A stretch of 64,000 nt of DNA from Tilletiopsis washingtonensis. Taxonomy: Eukaryota > Basidiomycota > Exobasidiomycetes > Entylomatales. The notes under the pieces were generated by a model. It saw only the letters and a list, made by a program, of their open reading frames with translations, was not told the origin of the DNA and searched no databases. A program made the position numbers and the translations under genes. This document shows, piece by piece, positions 45,440-55,808 of the stretch (position 1 is its first letter; every line of letters begins with the position of its first letter). The DNA lies in the NCBI RefSeq assembly GCF_003144115.1, contig NW_020311998.1, forward strand, positions 433,669 to 497,668, written 5' to 3'.

Positions 45440-45970
45440 TCGCACTATGCTATGCTCTCTCTCTGTGCCCCTTCTTGCTAATTCCCGGCGCTGCCGCTCG
45501 CTGCCTCCATCTGCTGCTGTCCTCTACCACCTGCACTGCAATTGAGGTCTCACGGTACAGCCTGCGCCGTGCGCGAGTCCCGAGTGCCGAGCGCGGCTGC
45601 TATTCGGCAGAGTGGCCCTCTGCGCTGCGCACCCCTGATGCGTCTGTGATGGCTAAGCGTGCTCGGCAGGAGATGAAGTTTGCAAGCAGCGCAGTCGGCC
45701 GTGCACCTCTGTGATGGCCGCCTCGCCGGCCGAGGTGCCAGAGCCGGTCGGGAGCTGCGAGAGCCGGGTGCGGGGGTGCGGCGCGAGAGCAAAAATCGGC
45801 AGGCGGCGCCTCGGCCTCGGGCGCGGATGACGCCTCCGCGCGGCCGCCGCGCCGGTGCCGGCTCCGGCGGCGGTGCGGGGAACTCAGCCGCCTGGCGCTG
45901 TGTCAGGTCCCGCCGGCGTGGAACGTGCCTGGCCGTCACCGCCTTTCCTCCTCACCACCACAGCAACACC
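45440..45970. other. intergenic, no gene seen
   Basis: 531 bp between the transporter stop and the monooxygenase start; 3' UTR followed by promoter. No motif recognised. Confidence 0.4.
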
Positions 45971-48325
45971 ATGGGCGCCGAAGCACGCAGCTCCATCGCG
46001 GACCAGCCAACGCAGCTCAGTGCGCTCATCGTCGGCGGCGGCGTCAGCGGCATTGCGGCGGCGTGCCGTCTGCAGATGGACCTCGGCGTGCACGACTTTC
46101 TAATCTTTGAGCGCAGCTCGGGCCTCGGCGGCACGTGGTACAACAACCGCTACCCGGGTGAGGCGCGGTGGGTCGGCCACGGTGGGACCGAGAGCTGACA
46201 TGTGCTGCTGCCAGGCGTCGGCTGCGATGTGCCGACGCGCCTCTACTCGCTCTCCTTTGCGCAGCGTCCCAACTGGAAGGTGCGCCCGGATCTGACATTA
46301 CCTGTCTGTGCCTTGCTTATCTCCTGGCGCAGCACTTCTTTAGCCTCGGGCCCGACATCCGCGACTACCTGCAGGACGTCGCGCGCCAGTTCAACCTTCC
46401 CGGACGCACGCGCCTCAACACGCAGGTGCTGAGCGCCACCTGGATCCCTGCCCGCACACACTGGTTCGTCAAGTCGCGCGACGAGGCGGGCGTCGAGCGC
46501 GAGCACACGGCACGCATCCTCGTGTGCGGCACGGGCGCCCTGTCCATCCCGCGCGAGCCCGACACGCCCGGCTGGCAGAGCTTCAAGGGCCCGCTCTTCC
46601 ACAGCGCCGAGTGGCGCTCAGACGTCGACTGCACGGGCAAGGACGTCGTCGTGATCGGCAACGGCTGCAGTGCCACACAGATCATCCCCGTGCTCGCGCC
46701 GCACACCAAGAGTCTCACGCAGATCGTGCGTCTGGCGCCCGGCGATGGCTTCGCCTGTGCTGACGCTCTCATGCAGGTGCGCACGCGGCACTGGATCGTG
46801 CCGCAGCTCAAGAGCCCATTCGACAACGCCGCCTGGCGATGGATGGAGAGGAACATCCCCGGCGTTGTGGCATTCGAGCGCGGGCTGCTGGTCGGTGAGT
46901 AGTCATGCCTGCCGCAGGTGTGCGCCGCTCACGTCTTGCAGTTCTGCTCGAGTCCATGTTCGTGCAGGCGCTCAAGGCCGAGGGCGGCCCGGCGCGCGCC
47001 CGCTTTGCCAAGCTGTGCCACAAGTACATCAAGGAGTGTGCGCCACCGGAGTACCACGACCTGCTGCTGCCCAACGAGGCCGAGATCCCGGTTGCCTGCA
47101 AGCGGCGCGTCTTTGACGCCGGCTATATCCCGGCGCTGGGGCGCAGCAACGTCGAGCTGTGCGGCGTGAGTAGCATGCCTCGCATGCCTCTCTCTGCCAG
47201 GAATCACCTCTCACGTGTCTCTGCAGGACCAAGCAAAGGAGATCACCGAGGACGGCGTGATCCTCGAGAGCGGGCGCAAGCTCAAGGCCGATGTCATCAT
47301 CACTGCCAACGGCTTCAAGACGGATGGCGCGATGCTCATGGACATCACCAACGGCGAGGGCGTCACGCTTGCAGAGCACTGGAAGCGCTCCGCTGGCGTG
47401 CCCGAGGCGTACCGCGGCACGCTGGTCAACACTTTCCCCAAGTGCGTCTGATGCAGTGGCTCCTTCGTCTGATGCTGACCCTGCCGCGCAGCATGTTCCT
47501 GCTCTTCGGCCCGAACACCGTCACAGGCCACTTCAGTGGTGCGTCGGCCGCCCAGCCTGCGCCTGCACTGCGCTGACACGCTGCACAGCGATCTGGACCA
47601 TCGAGCGCTCCGTCGAGCTCATGACGTCGCTGCTGCGGCCCGTCTTCCTGCGGCCATCGAAGAGCGCCGAGGCCAAGTGCTGCAATGGCCCGCTACAGCG
47701 CAGTGCTGGACGTGCAGTGCAGGTGCGCAAGGACGCCGAGGAGGTCGAGCAGGTCTTCATCCAGGAGTCGATGAAGGGTGCGTGCTTTTTGCCACGATGT
47801 GACGAGCTTCTCGCTGATTGCATCGACTAGACCTCGTCTTCTCTGCCGGCTGCGGCGCCTGGTGAGTTGATTCCGCCTGCCTCTGCCCTGCATGTCTGAG
47901 CCCTTCCCCTGCTCAGGTATGCGGACCCGGCCACGGGCAAGGTGACAGCCATCTCACCGAGCCTGCAAACGACGTACCTCGTGCGCACACGCTTTCCGGT
48001 CTTCAGCGACGTGCGCTACACGGGCCTCTCGAAGCTGCAGGCGTGGTTCAGCTGGCGCCTCTCGCAGCGCATCGGCAGCTTCCTGCGCCTCGGCGCCGTA
48101 CCAGACCTGCGCTCCGACGCTGCGGCACGGCGGGGCTTCCTGCTGCGCCTGCTGCGGCGCCTCACCTGGCCGGCGCACCTGCTCGCCGACGCGGCGTTTG
48201 GCAAGATGCTGCGCGCCAGCAGCTACGCCATCGACCACATCCTCACGTGGCGCTACCCGCCCACGTACGTGCAGGCGCAGAAGCTGCGCGCCGCAGGCAA
48301 GTATCGCGAGGTGGGCACGGCATGA
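45971..48325 (+). CDS. flavin monooxygenase, Baeyer-Villiger type
   Basis: FAD/NADPH-dependent monooxygenase expected to insert oxygen next to a carbonyl or at a soft heteroatom. Ten exons (45971-46157, 46215-46279, 46333-46725, 46777-46894, 46942-47165, 47227-47441, 47492-47538, 47589-47777, 47831-47861, 47917-48325) encode 625 aa. The FAD site GGGVSG is at residues 22-27, followed by GLGGTWYNNRYPGVGCDVPT. The Baeyer-Villiger fingerprint FKGPLFHSAEW is at 168-178, exact for F-x-G-x3-H-x3-W. The NADPH-binding Rossmann motif VVVIGNGCSATQI follows. The 51-nt intron at 46726-46776 is open in frame, so retention would add 17 residues. The C-terminal 120 residues are basic and Leu/Arg-rich. The substrate is unknown; no biosynthetic cluster surrounds it. 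Confidence 0.92.
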
Positions 48326-50021
48326 GGCGCAGATGTAGAGAGCAGCGACGGCTTGCAATCATGAGATCGCTCCCACCAAGAAGGATGAGGATCGCTCTCA
48401 TCACCCCTTGGCGCCGTGCGACTCGCATGGGAAACTTCTCTCGCGCTTGGTCGCAGACGTTCCTGTGCAGGCACCCTGCGCCGCCCGCGTGCTGCTGCGC
48501 CAGAAGAGGCAGGAGACAAGGCCGCCTCGCACATCTCGTCACATGGGAGGCTCCGCCTGGCAGGCCAGCATCTACCACGGGCGCTCCGTAGCGCCGCTGC
48601 GCAGGACGGAGGCTGCGGATCTGGCAGCGGACACCTGTCCTGTCCCACGAGTCGGCTGCCGCTCTGAGGCCGCTGCAGCCTCCTCCTCCGCTCCGTCGTG
48701 TCCGCTCCGCCCCGCTGCACGCTGCGCTGCCGCTGCGCGCCGTCCATTCCTCGCGGCCGCGGCGTGCATGGCCGTGCAGCGCCGCCGCTGCCGCTGCCGA
48801 GCGCCGCACCTGCGCCGACGACGCAGCGGCCACTGCTGCTGGTCTACTTGTTCGCTGCACCCCGGCAACCGCATGGCTGCTGTCCAGCCGATGCCAACGG
48901 TCGTCGCTGCTCCCTTGTCCTCTTTGTCGCCTTGTCCAGCGCCGCGCACGATCGTCGCGAGCGCGCCCGCGCGCGCCCGCGCGCGGTCCGAGCGGTGCGC
49001 GCGCGTCGCGCCTGCCAAGCGCCTTGTCCTCCTGAGCCGCGTGCTTGGCCCATGGCAAGGCAGCGCTGATGAAGCATCACCACGCTCAGCCATGTGCATG
49101 CACCATCATTCAACGCCTCCCTCGTGGTGCGCTCGCCCGTCCATCTGGGCCCCCGCGGCCGGAGCTGCGGTGCTCGGGGCTGGGCGCAGATGAGAAATTC
49201 CTACGAGGCACGCCCGGCGCGCCGCTCATCTTGCGGCGCGCGCGGGCGGAGGCTGGGCGGACAAGGCGCCGCCGCGAACAACAGCCGCGCGCCGCACACT
49301 GCCCGCCTGCCTGCCCCCTGAGCCGCCGCGCACGCGCCGCGGGCACGGCGGCACGCGGGCGGGAGAGCACGCCGGCGCGCAGGAACGAGCGCAGTGTGCC
49401 GCGCGGCCTTCTGCCGAGGCGTTCTTCGTCGGGCAAGCGCGGTGCGGCGCCGGCACTGCGCCAGTGTCGGGCGCACGCGCGTGCCCCTAGCGCCGGACGC
49501 TGCTGCACTGCTCTGCTGGGTGCTGCTGCCGCGCCGCCGCGCATGCCGCGTGGCTGCTGGAGACTCTACGAGCAGGCGCGCGGTGTGTTGCGCTGCCCAC
49601 GGGTGCAACGCGGCGGCGGCTGAGGTGCCGCCGCGCCGCTGCCTCCGCTGCCACGCCGCCGCGCCGCTGCGCTCCCGACACACACCTCCCACGCCCGCCG
49701 CTCCCTCGCCTCGCCCTCCGCCAGACGCCTGCCCGCGCGCTGCCGCTCCTCGTGCTCGCCCGCGTGCCTGCCTCGCCGTCGCCGTTGCGCGCGTCTTGCT
49801 GACTGTCTCGCCTCTCTCCTTCCATCTCCATCCCTCCCTCCCTCTCGCTCTCCCAACTCCCACGCACTCCCTTGCTCCCTTCGCTCGCTCCCACACGCGC
49901 CTCGCTGCCGCACCCACAACACGCTCCTTTCTGCCGCGCCTCTGCCGCTGCCGCTTGCTTGCTGCTCCTCCTCGCGTCCGCCTGCTGCTGCCGTAGCAGT
50001 CCCGCGCCGCACGTCTCCACC
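48326..50021. other. 1.7-kb intergenic with promoter of the secreted protein
   Basis: Very GC-rich in the middle (48950-49500) and pyrimidine-rich towards the 3' end. No gene was recognised in any frame. The last 200 bases are the probable core promoter and 5' UTR of the next gene. Confidence 0.4.
49808..49860 (+). promoter_or_regulatory. pyrimidine-rich tract upstream of the DPBB gene
   Basis: More than 50 bases almost entirely C and T, about 160 bp before the start codon. Such CT blocks commonly precede transcription starts of highly expressed fungal genes; the role here is inferred. Confidence 0.55.
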
Positions 50022-51157
50022 ATGAAGACATCACTCGCCCTCGCCGCCCTCGCCGCGGCCGTGCTGGGCCTCGCCGCTGCGCCGGCCGCCGCGCTCGAGG
50101 AGCAGAGCGCCGGCCACGGCCACATGCGCCGGCACCACGCCAAGATCCAGAACATCCAGAAGCGCTACCAGGGCCACGCGTGAGTGCGGGCGCATCGCGA
50201 GAGGTGGTGGATGTACGGCGGCGAGTGGGACGGTCTCGGGGGTGCGGCGCAGATCGTCAGAATGCAGACGTGCGGTCCGGCGAGTGACGGGACTCGCGTC
50301 GCTTCGCTGCACCTTGCTGCACCACTCCCATCTGTTGGACGCTTGGTGGCCTCCTTGCTGACACCGCTTCCTGCAGCACGTTCTACAACACGCAGACTGG
50401 CAACGCTGGGTGAGTCCAAGCAGCGCAGCGCACGGCGTTGCCCGCACTCACACCTTCCTCCAGCTCGTGCGGCCGCATGCTGCACAACAGCGAGTACGTC
50501 GTCGCCGTCGCCGGTGGCATCATGAACTCGGGCCTCTGCGGCAAGACCGTCACCATCTCCGCCAACGGCAAGACGGCGCAGGCGACCATTGAGGACACGT
50601 GCCCGCCCGGCGGCGGCAACTGCGGCGGTGCTGACCTCGACCTGAGCCCGTCGCTCTTCGCCTTCTTCGCGCCCGTCTCCGTCGGCAAGATGCCCATCTC
50701 GTGGTCCATCGGCGGCGGCGGCGGTGGCAACAGCGGCGGTGGCGGCGGCGGCAACAACAACGATGATGACGACGACGACGACAACGGCGCGGCCGCCGCT
50801 GCCGCTGCTGCTGCGGCCAAGAAGGCCGCTGCCCGCGCATCTGCCGCCGCCGCATCTGCCCTCGCCGAGGCGTCTGCGTCGCGCAGCTCGGCGTCCGAGG
50901 CCCGCGCCAGCTCGCTCTCCGAGGCCAGCGAGAGCCGCGCGAGCCGCTCGTCGGTCGCGTCCGAATCGCGCGCCAGCTCGCTCTCCGAGGCTCGCGAGAG
51001 CCGCTCGAGCGTGGCCAGCGTCGCGTCGGCGTCGAGCGCCTCCGTCGCCGCCGCCGAGGCCAGCGCGGCCGCCGAGGCTGAGCGCCCCAAGGTCATCGAA
51101 AACTACGTGGCCGTGTTCGAGGGCATGAACAACATGGTCGCCGCCGCGCAGAGCTAA
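50022..51157 (+). CDS. secreted double-psi beta-barrel (RlpA/barwin-like) protein
   Basis: Secreted wall-associated protein. Three exons (50022-50179, 50377-50409, 50464-51157) encode 294 aa. The signal peptide is residues 1 to about 25 (MKTSLALAALAAAVLGLAAA). A short His/Arg-rich pro-region follows. The DPBB domain (about 53-140) starts TFYNTQTGNAGSCGR and contains VVAVAGGIMNSG, CGKTVTISANGKT and ATIEDTCPPGGGNCGG, with the catalytic-type Asp of DTCP and paired Cys residues. The tail is Gly-rich, then a run of seven Asp, then about 120 residues of Ala/Ser/Glu repeats, likely O-glycosylated. Such proteins resemble expansin/cerato-platanin-like fold proteins, but no cellulose-binding module is present. 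Its function is not known. Confidence 0.88.
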
Positions 51158-52180
51158 GCGTCGTCTCCACTCTTGCCTCCTTACGCCCGCCACGACCTGC
51201 TTCACCACTCGTCGACGCTGTGCGCCGACCATCTCGTCCCTCGCCTGCCGCGCTGCGGCGCCGCAGGCTGTCCCGCTTCTTATTGCCCTCGTCGCTGCCA
51301 CCTCGTCTTACGGACAAGCCGTTCCCTTGCCCTCGTGCCCGTCCCTGTGTCCCGCTCATACCTGTGCGCGCTCGATGCCTGCCACACGCTTCTCCCTACG
51401 ACGATGCTTCCATTCACCTACACGTCCTTCGCCCTCCTACCCTACTACAGCCCGCCTCTCCTCTCTCCACCTTACTCAGACTCACCGCCGGCGCCGTCGC
51501 CGAGTGCGGCCGTGCGCCACGAGGAGCGTGTAATGTCGATGGATGTGCCGTCTGCTGTGCATGTGGCTGTGTCGTTGAGAGTACGGCCGTCCGTGGCATA
51601 GAGGCCACAGGCGCAGATTGTAGGAGGTGCCGCGTCCTGAGCTTTCGCCGCTGCGCCAGGCGCGCACAGGCCCATGCCACGCCGAAGTTGAGGCAGCGCT
51701 GCACAGCGACGTCGGAGTGCCTGCTCGACGGCCGCGTGAAGGCGTCTCTCGTCCGGCGTCGACGAGCAGGAGGTCCAGGAGGAGCGGACATGGCACGTGA
51801 GACAGCTGCTGTGGCTTGCGGCGCGGCGCGCCCGCACGGACGCCGCGCGCGTCTGAGAGGGGTTCTCTGCTTGGCGGCCCTGGTGCCTGCGCTTCGCTCT
51901 CCACCTCATCCTCACCTCGCCCGCTCGTCTCTACTGCATCGCTGCTTCGCGCCGGTGAGGCTTGTGCTCTTGTCTTCTAGATCCGCCAGCCCGGCCTCGC
52001 TGCGCGCGCCTTCCTCCTCGTCTCTCTTGCCTGCGCCGCTGCTGCTCCACTTGCGCCGCTCTGCGCAGCCCTCTGCCGCACTCGCCGCTCGCTGCCGCTG
52101 CCTCGCCTGCTGTCACTCGTTCCTGCCGCTGCACTTGAGGCTCTCGCACGGCGCCGCGCCTACGCCCCCTGCGCGGCGCC
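51158..52180. other. intergenic, no gene seen
   Basis: About 1 kb between two plus-strand genes. The first 350 bases are C/T-rich (3' UTR), and the rest is GC-rich with no recognisable protein on either strand. Confidence 0.4.
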
Positions 52181-55100
52181 ATGGACAAGCTCAAGGTGGC
52201 CCGCGTGCGTGCCGGCCAGTGGTCCCGCCGGCGCTGCCTGCTGCTGACCCGCGCTCGCTACTCAGGTCGACGGCGTGCTGCTGCAGCAGGGCACGCAGCC
52301 GAGCCGCCGCGGCACACTGCACCTCACGCAGCACCACCTCATCTTCTCGTCTGAGCATTCTGCCGGAGCGGCCGACGAGCTCTGGGTGCGTCTGCGCGCC
52401 GTGTCGCTGCACGCGAGAGCCGCTCTGACAGCCATCGCAGCTGGCCTACTCGCTCCTCTGGCTGGTGACCCGAGTGCCGTCGCTGCTGCCCCTGAACGCT
52501 ACGTCGCGGCGAGAAGCACGCATTCATCCGCTTGTCGTGCGCCTGCGAGACTTTCGCTCCTTCGCCCTTGGCTTTGAGAGCGAGGCGCAGGCGACGGATG
52601 TGTGGGAGAGCGTGCGCGCATGTGCCGTCGTCGGTGAGTGCGCCAGTGGCACGCTGAAGCTACGGGTGTCTGACACTACGCTGGGCAACAGCCGAAGCAC
52701 AGGCGCTCTATGCCTTCTACCACACGCCTGCCGCACCCTCGCCCGTGCAGGGCTGGCAGCTCTACGATGCCAAGCGCGAGTTCGCGCGGCAGGGCGTGGG
52801 CAGCCGCACGCGAGCGTGGCGCATGTGCGACATCAACGCCGGCTACGGAGTGAGTCGGCTGCGGACTCAGCTGCGGCACAGCTCGGCTCAGCAGCGGCTG
52901 ACTCGTGTGCTTGCAGTTCTGCGCGACGTACCCGGCGTCGATGTGCGTGCCCTCGCGCATCTCGGACGCCACGCTGCGGTATGCGTCCAAGTACCGCTCC
53001 AAGGAGCGCATCCCGGCGCTGAGCTACCTGCACTGGGCCAACCTCGGCACCATCACGCGCTCGTCACAGCCCATGGTTGGCCTGAACAACCGCAGTCTGC
53101 AGGACGAGAAGCTCATCGAGGCTGTGTTCACGAGCCACCACTTTGCCGACCCGCACAGCGCAGCAGCGCATGCTGCCTCGGCAGCCAGCGCGCAGGCTAG
53201 CGGCTCCGGCGGCGCAGCAAACGTCGCACTGATCTATGGCGCACAGGCGACGAACCTGATCATCGATGCGCGCCCGACGACCAACGCCATGGCGAACCGG
53301 GCCAAGGGCGCAGGCACGGAGAACATGGAGCACTACAAGGGCTGCAAAAAGGCCTATCTGGGCGTCGAGAACATCCACGTCATGCGCGACTCGCTCAACC
53401 GTCTCGCCGACGTGCTGCGGGCGTCCGAGCCGCCAGTGACCTTCGGCGCCGGATCTGCCGGCGAGTTGGAGGTCGCTGGGAGCGCAGCAGATACGGACGG
53501 TGCCGGATCGAGCTCTGACGCTGCCGGTCCGCACAGCACTGCAATGGCTGCTACCCTCTCCTCGAGCTCTAGAACATCGCAGCGCAGCGCTATCGCGCCG
53601 CTCGACTACGCCGGGCTGAAGCGCTCTGGCTGGCTAAAGCACATCTCTGCGCTGCTCGAAGGCACCCTGATCATCGCGCGCAACGTGCACATCAACTCGT
53701 CGCACGTGCTCATCCACTGCTCCGACGGCTGGGACCGCACCTCGCAGCTCTCGGCACTGGCGCAGATCTGCCTGGACCCGTACTACCGCACGCTCGACGG
53801 CCTTGCCGTGCTCGTCGAGAAGGACTGGTGCAGCTTCGGACATCGCTTCTGGGACCGCTGCGGCCACGCCAGCAGCCAGAAGTACTTTGCCACGGCCTCG
53901 GGCCACGGCGAGGAGTCCGAAGACGAGGACGGCAGCGCCGACGGCCAGGACACGGAGCGCAGCGGCTTCGAGGTGCAGAGCCAGGCTGCGGCAAATGCCT
54001 TCTGGGGCTTCACCAAGAGCATCGCCAACAACTTCCAGGGCAGTGGGCACAGCGGCAGTGGTGCCGCAGGCGCACATCTCAAGGAGACGTCGCCGGTCTT
54101 TCTGCAGTTTCTCGACTGCGTCTGGCAGCTGCAGCGGCAGTTTCCGGGGCGCTTCGAGTACAATGCGACGCTGCTCGTCGAGCTGCACACGCAGCTGCAT
54201 GAGTGCCGCTTTGGCACGTTCCTCAGCAACTGCGAGCGCGAGGCGCGCATCGCCACAGAGACGGCGCCGGCGCCGGCCAACCGCACGGTGAGCGTCTGGG
54301 ATGCGCTGCTGGCGCCCGAGCAGCGCAAGCGATTCATCGACCCGAGCTTCGACGCCTCGCTCGACGACCCGAAGCGCGACGGCGCCGACATGGGCGTGCT
54401 GCTGCCCGTCTCGCGCGACGTGCGATACTTTGCGCAGATCTTCGGCCGGCAGGACGAGGAGATGAATGCGGGCATCGTGGCGGAGATCGAGGAGCGCAAG
54501 CGCGCACTGCAAGCCGCCGAAGATGCGCGTGCCGCAGCCGCGGCAGCGGCACTGCAAGCTGCGGGCCCGTCAGAGGCATCGCGCTCGGCCCTCGGTGCCG
54601 TCGTCGAGGGCGGAAGCGGTGATCCAGGGCGCGATCTTGGCGCTGCGGCAGGAGCTGTGGGACGAGTCGAGGCGCCGCTGGCGTACAAGCCCAGAGCTGC
54701 CCGTCCGCGACCTGCGCAAGCCGCAGCAGCGCCGGCTGTCCCGACACTAGCGCCGCAGAGAGGAGCGTCGCCCGTGCCTCCTGCCGGCGCTGCTGCGCCG
54801 AGTGCGGCAGAGGCAGCGCAGCGCATGAAGGGCCTACTCGTTAGCGGCTGGGGCCGTCTGCAGGCCGCCTATGGCGAGGCCGCGCCATCCGAGGATCCCG
54901 CAGCCCACCGCGCGCCAGCAGACCCGCTCTCGCAAGACGACAGCGCCGCTGCGTGGGCCGACGTCGCGCCGCGCAAGAGCACTCGTGCTGAGCCGAGCCC
55001 CGGCCCTCTGGCAGCGCCGTTGCCGCCAGCGCGCACACAGCCCGAGTCGCGGCCGCCGGCAGCCAACGCCAGCGAGAGCAACCCCTGGGCGGCGCGGCCA

Positions 55101-55241
55101 GCGGCGCCTGCACTCGACCCGCTCGCGGCCCGCACGCAGCCACCTGCGCCGACTGCGGCGGCGCCCACTGCGCGGACACAACCCGACGAAGCGGCGGCGG
55201 CGCGAAGTGCATCGTACGACCCGCTCGGCGTCGGGCTGTGA
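52181..55241 (+). CDS. YMR1: myotubularin-family phosphoinositide 3-phosphatase
   Basis: Removes the 3-phosphate from PI3P and PI(3,5)P2 on endosomal membranes. Five exons (52181-52204, 52266-52385, 52441-52633, 52692-52849, 52917-55241) encode 939 aa. A PH-GRAM-like N-terminus (GTLHLTQHHLIFSSE; IHPLVVRLRDFRSFALGF) precedes the catalytic core: WRMCDINAGYGFCATYP, IPALSYLHWANLGTITRSSQ, and the P-loop CSDGWDR starting at C433, the complete C-x5-R motif, so an active enzyme is expected. A Ser/Gly-rich insert of about 60 residues lies before the catalytic loop. The C-terminal 270 residues are Ala/Pro-rich, absent from the 688-residue yeast enzyme, with repeated RTQP segments and one NPW. The first exon encodes only 8 residues. 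Confidence 0.93.
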
Positions 55242-55808
55242 GGCTCTGCAGCAAGTTCGCTAGTCGCGCCCACACCGGAGGCCATCTGTACACCAGCCAC
55301 GCATCACTCGGCTCTCACACATGTCCGAAGGTCAATCGTCGCGGCGACGCTAATGCTCAGATTAAGGCAGGTCCAAGGTGAAGAGTGTGTGCCCTAGAGA
55401 GATGGGAGACGAGAGTGGGATGGATGGGTCCAGAGACAGCGCGGCGGATGAGGCGGGAAGCGAGGCAAGACCTGGTGTATAGAGTCGTGGCGGAGTTGCG
55501 TCGTGACCGGGATGCCCTTGGAACGAGAAAACAGACGAGAGACGAAGCAGTGAGAAAGCAGTCGGGCAGCGACGCGGCGCGTGAGAGAAGCTTGGCTTGA
55601 GCGAGGCTGAGAAGGAGCAGCACAGAGGGGTGGAGAAAGGTCCGAAGATGACGGCGGCGGGTCGTGTGTGCGCAGGTCGAGTTATCCGGGTTGGAGAGGC
55701 GTGTCCATGGCAAGGCATGCGGGCCGTGTGTTGCGCGCAGAGGTCGTCAGGGTCGTAAGGCGGACAGAGAAGAATACAGTAAAGCGTGCGCTGTGTATGG
55801 CGCGACGC
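55242..55808. other. convergent intergenic, no gene seen
   Basis: 567 bp between convergent stop codons. Purine-rich on the plus strand around 55380-55640, which reads as a pyrimidine-rich tract downstream of the minus-strand gene. No gene was recognised. Confidence 0.4.

Noticed and set aside
50400-51160. Minus-strand Asp/Ala-rich frame opposite the DPBB tail
   Set aside because: It mirrors the repetitive Ser/Ala/Glu codons of the plus-strand gene, which has a signal peptide and valid splice sites.
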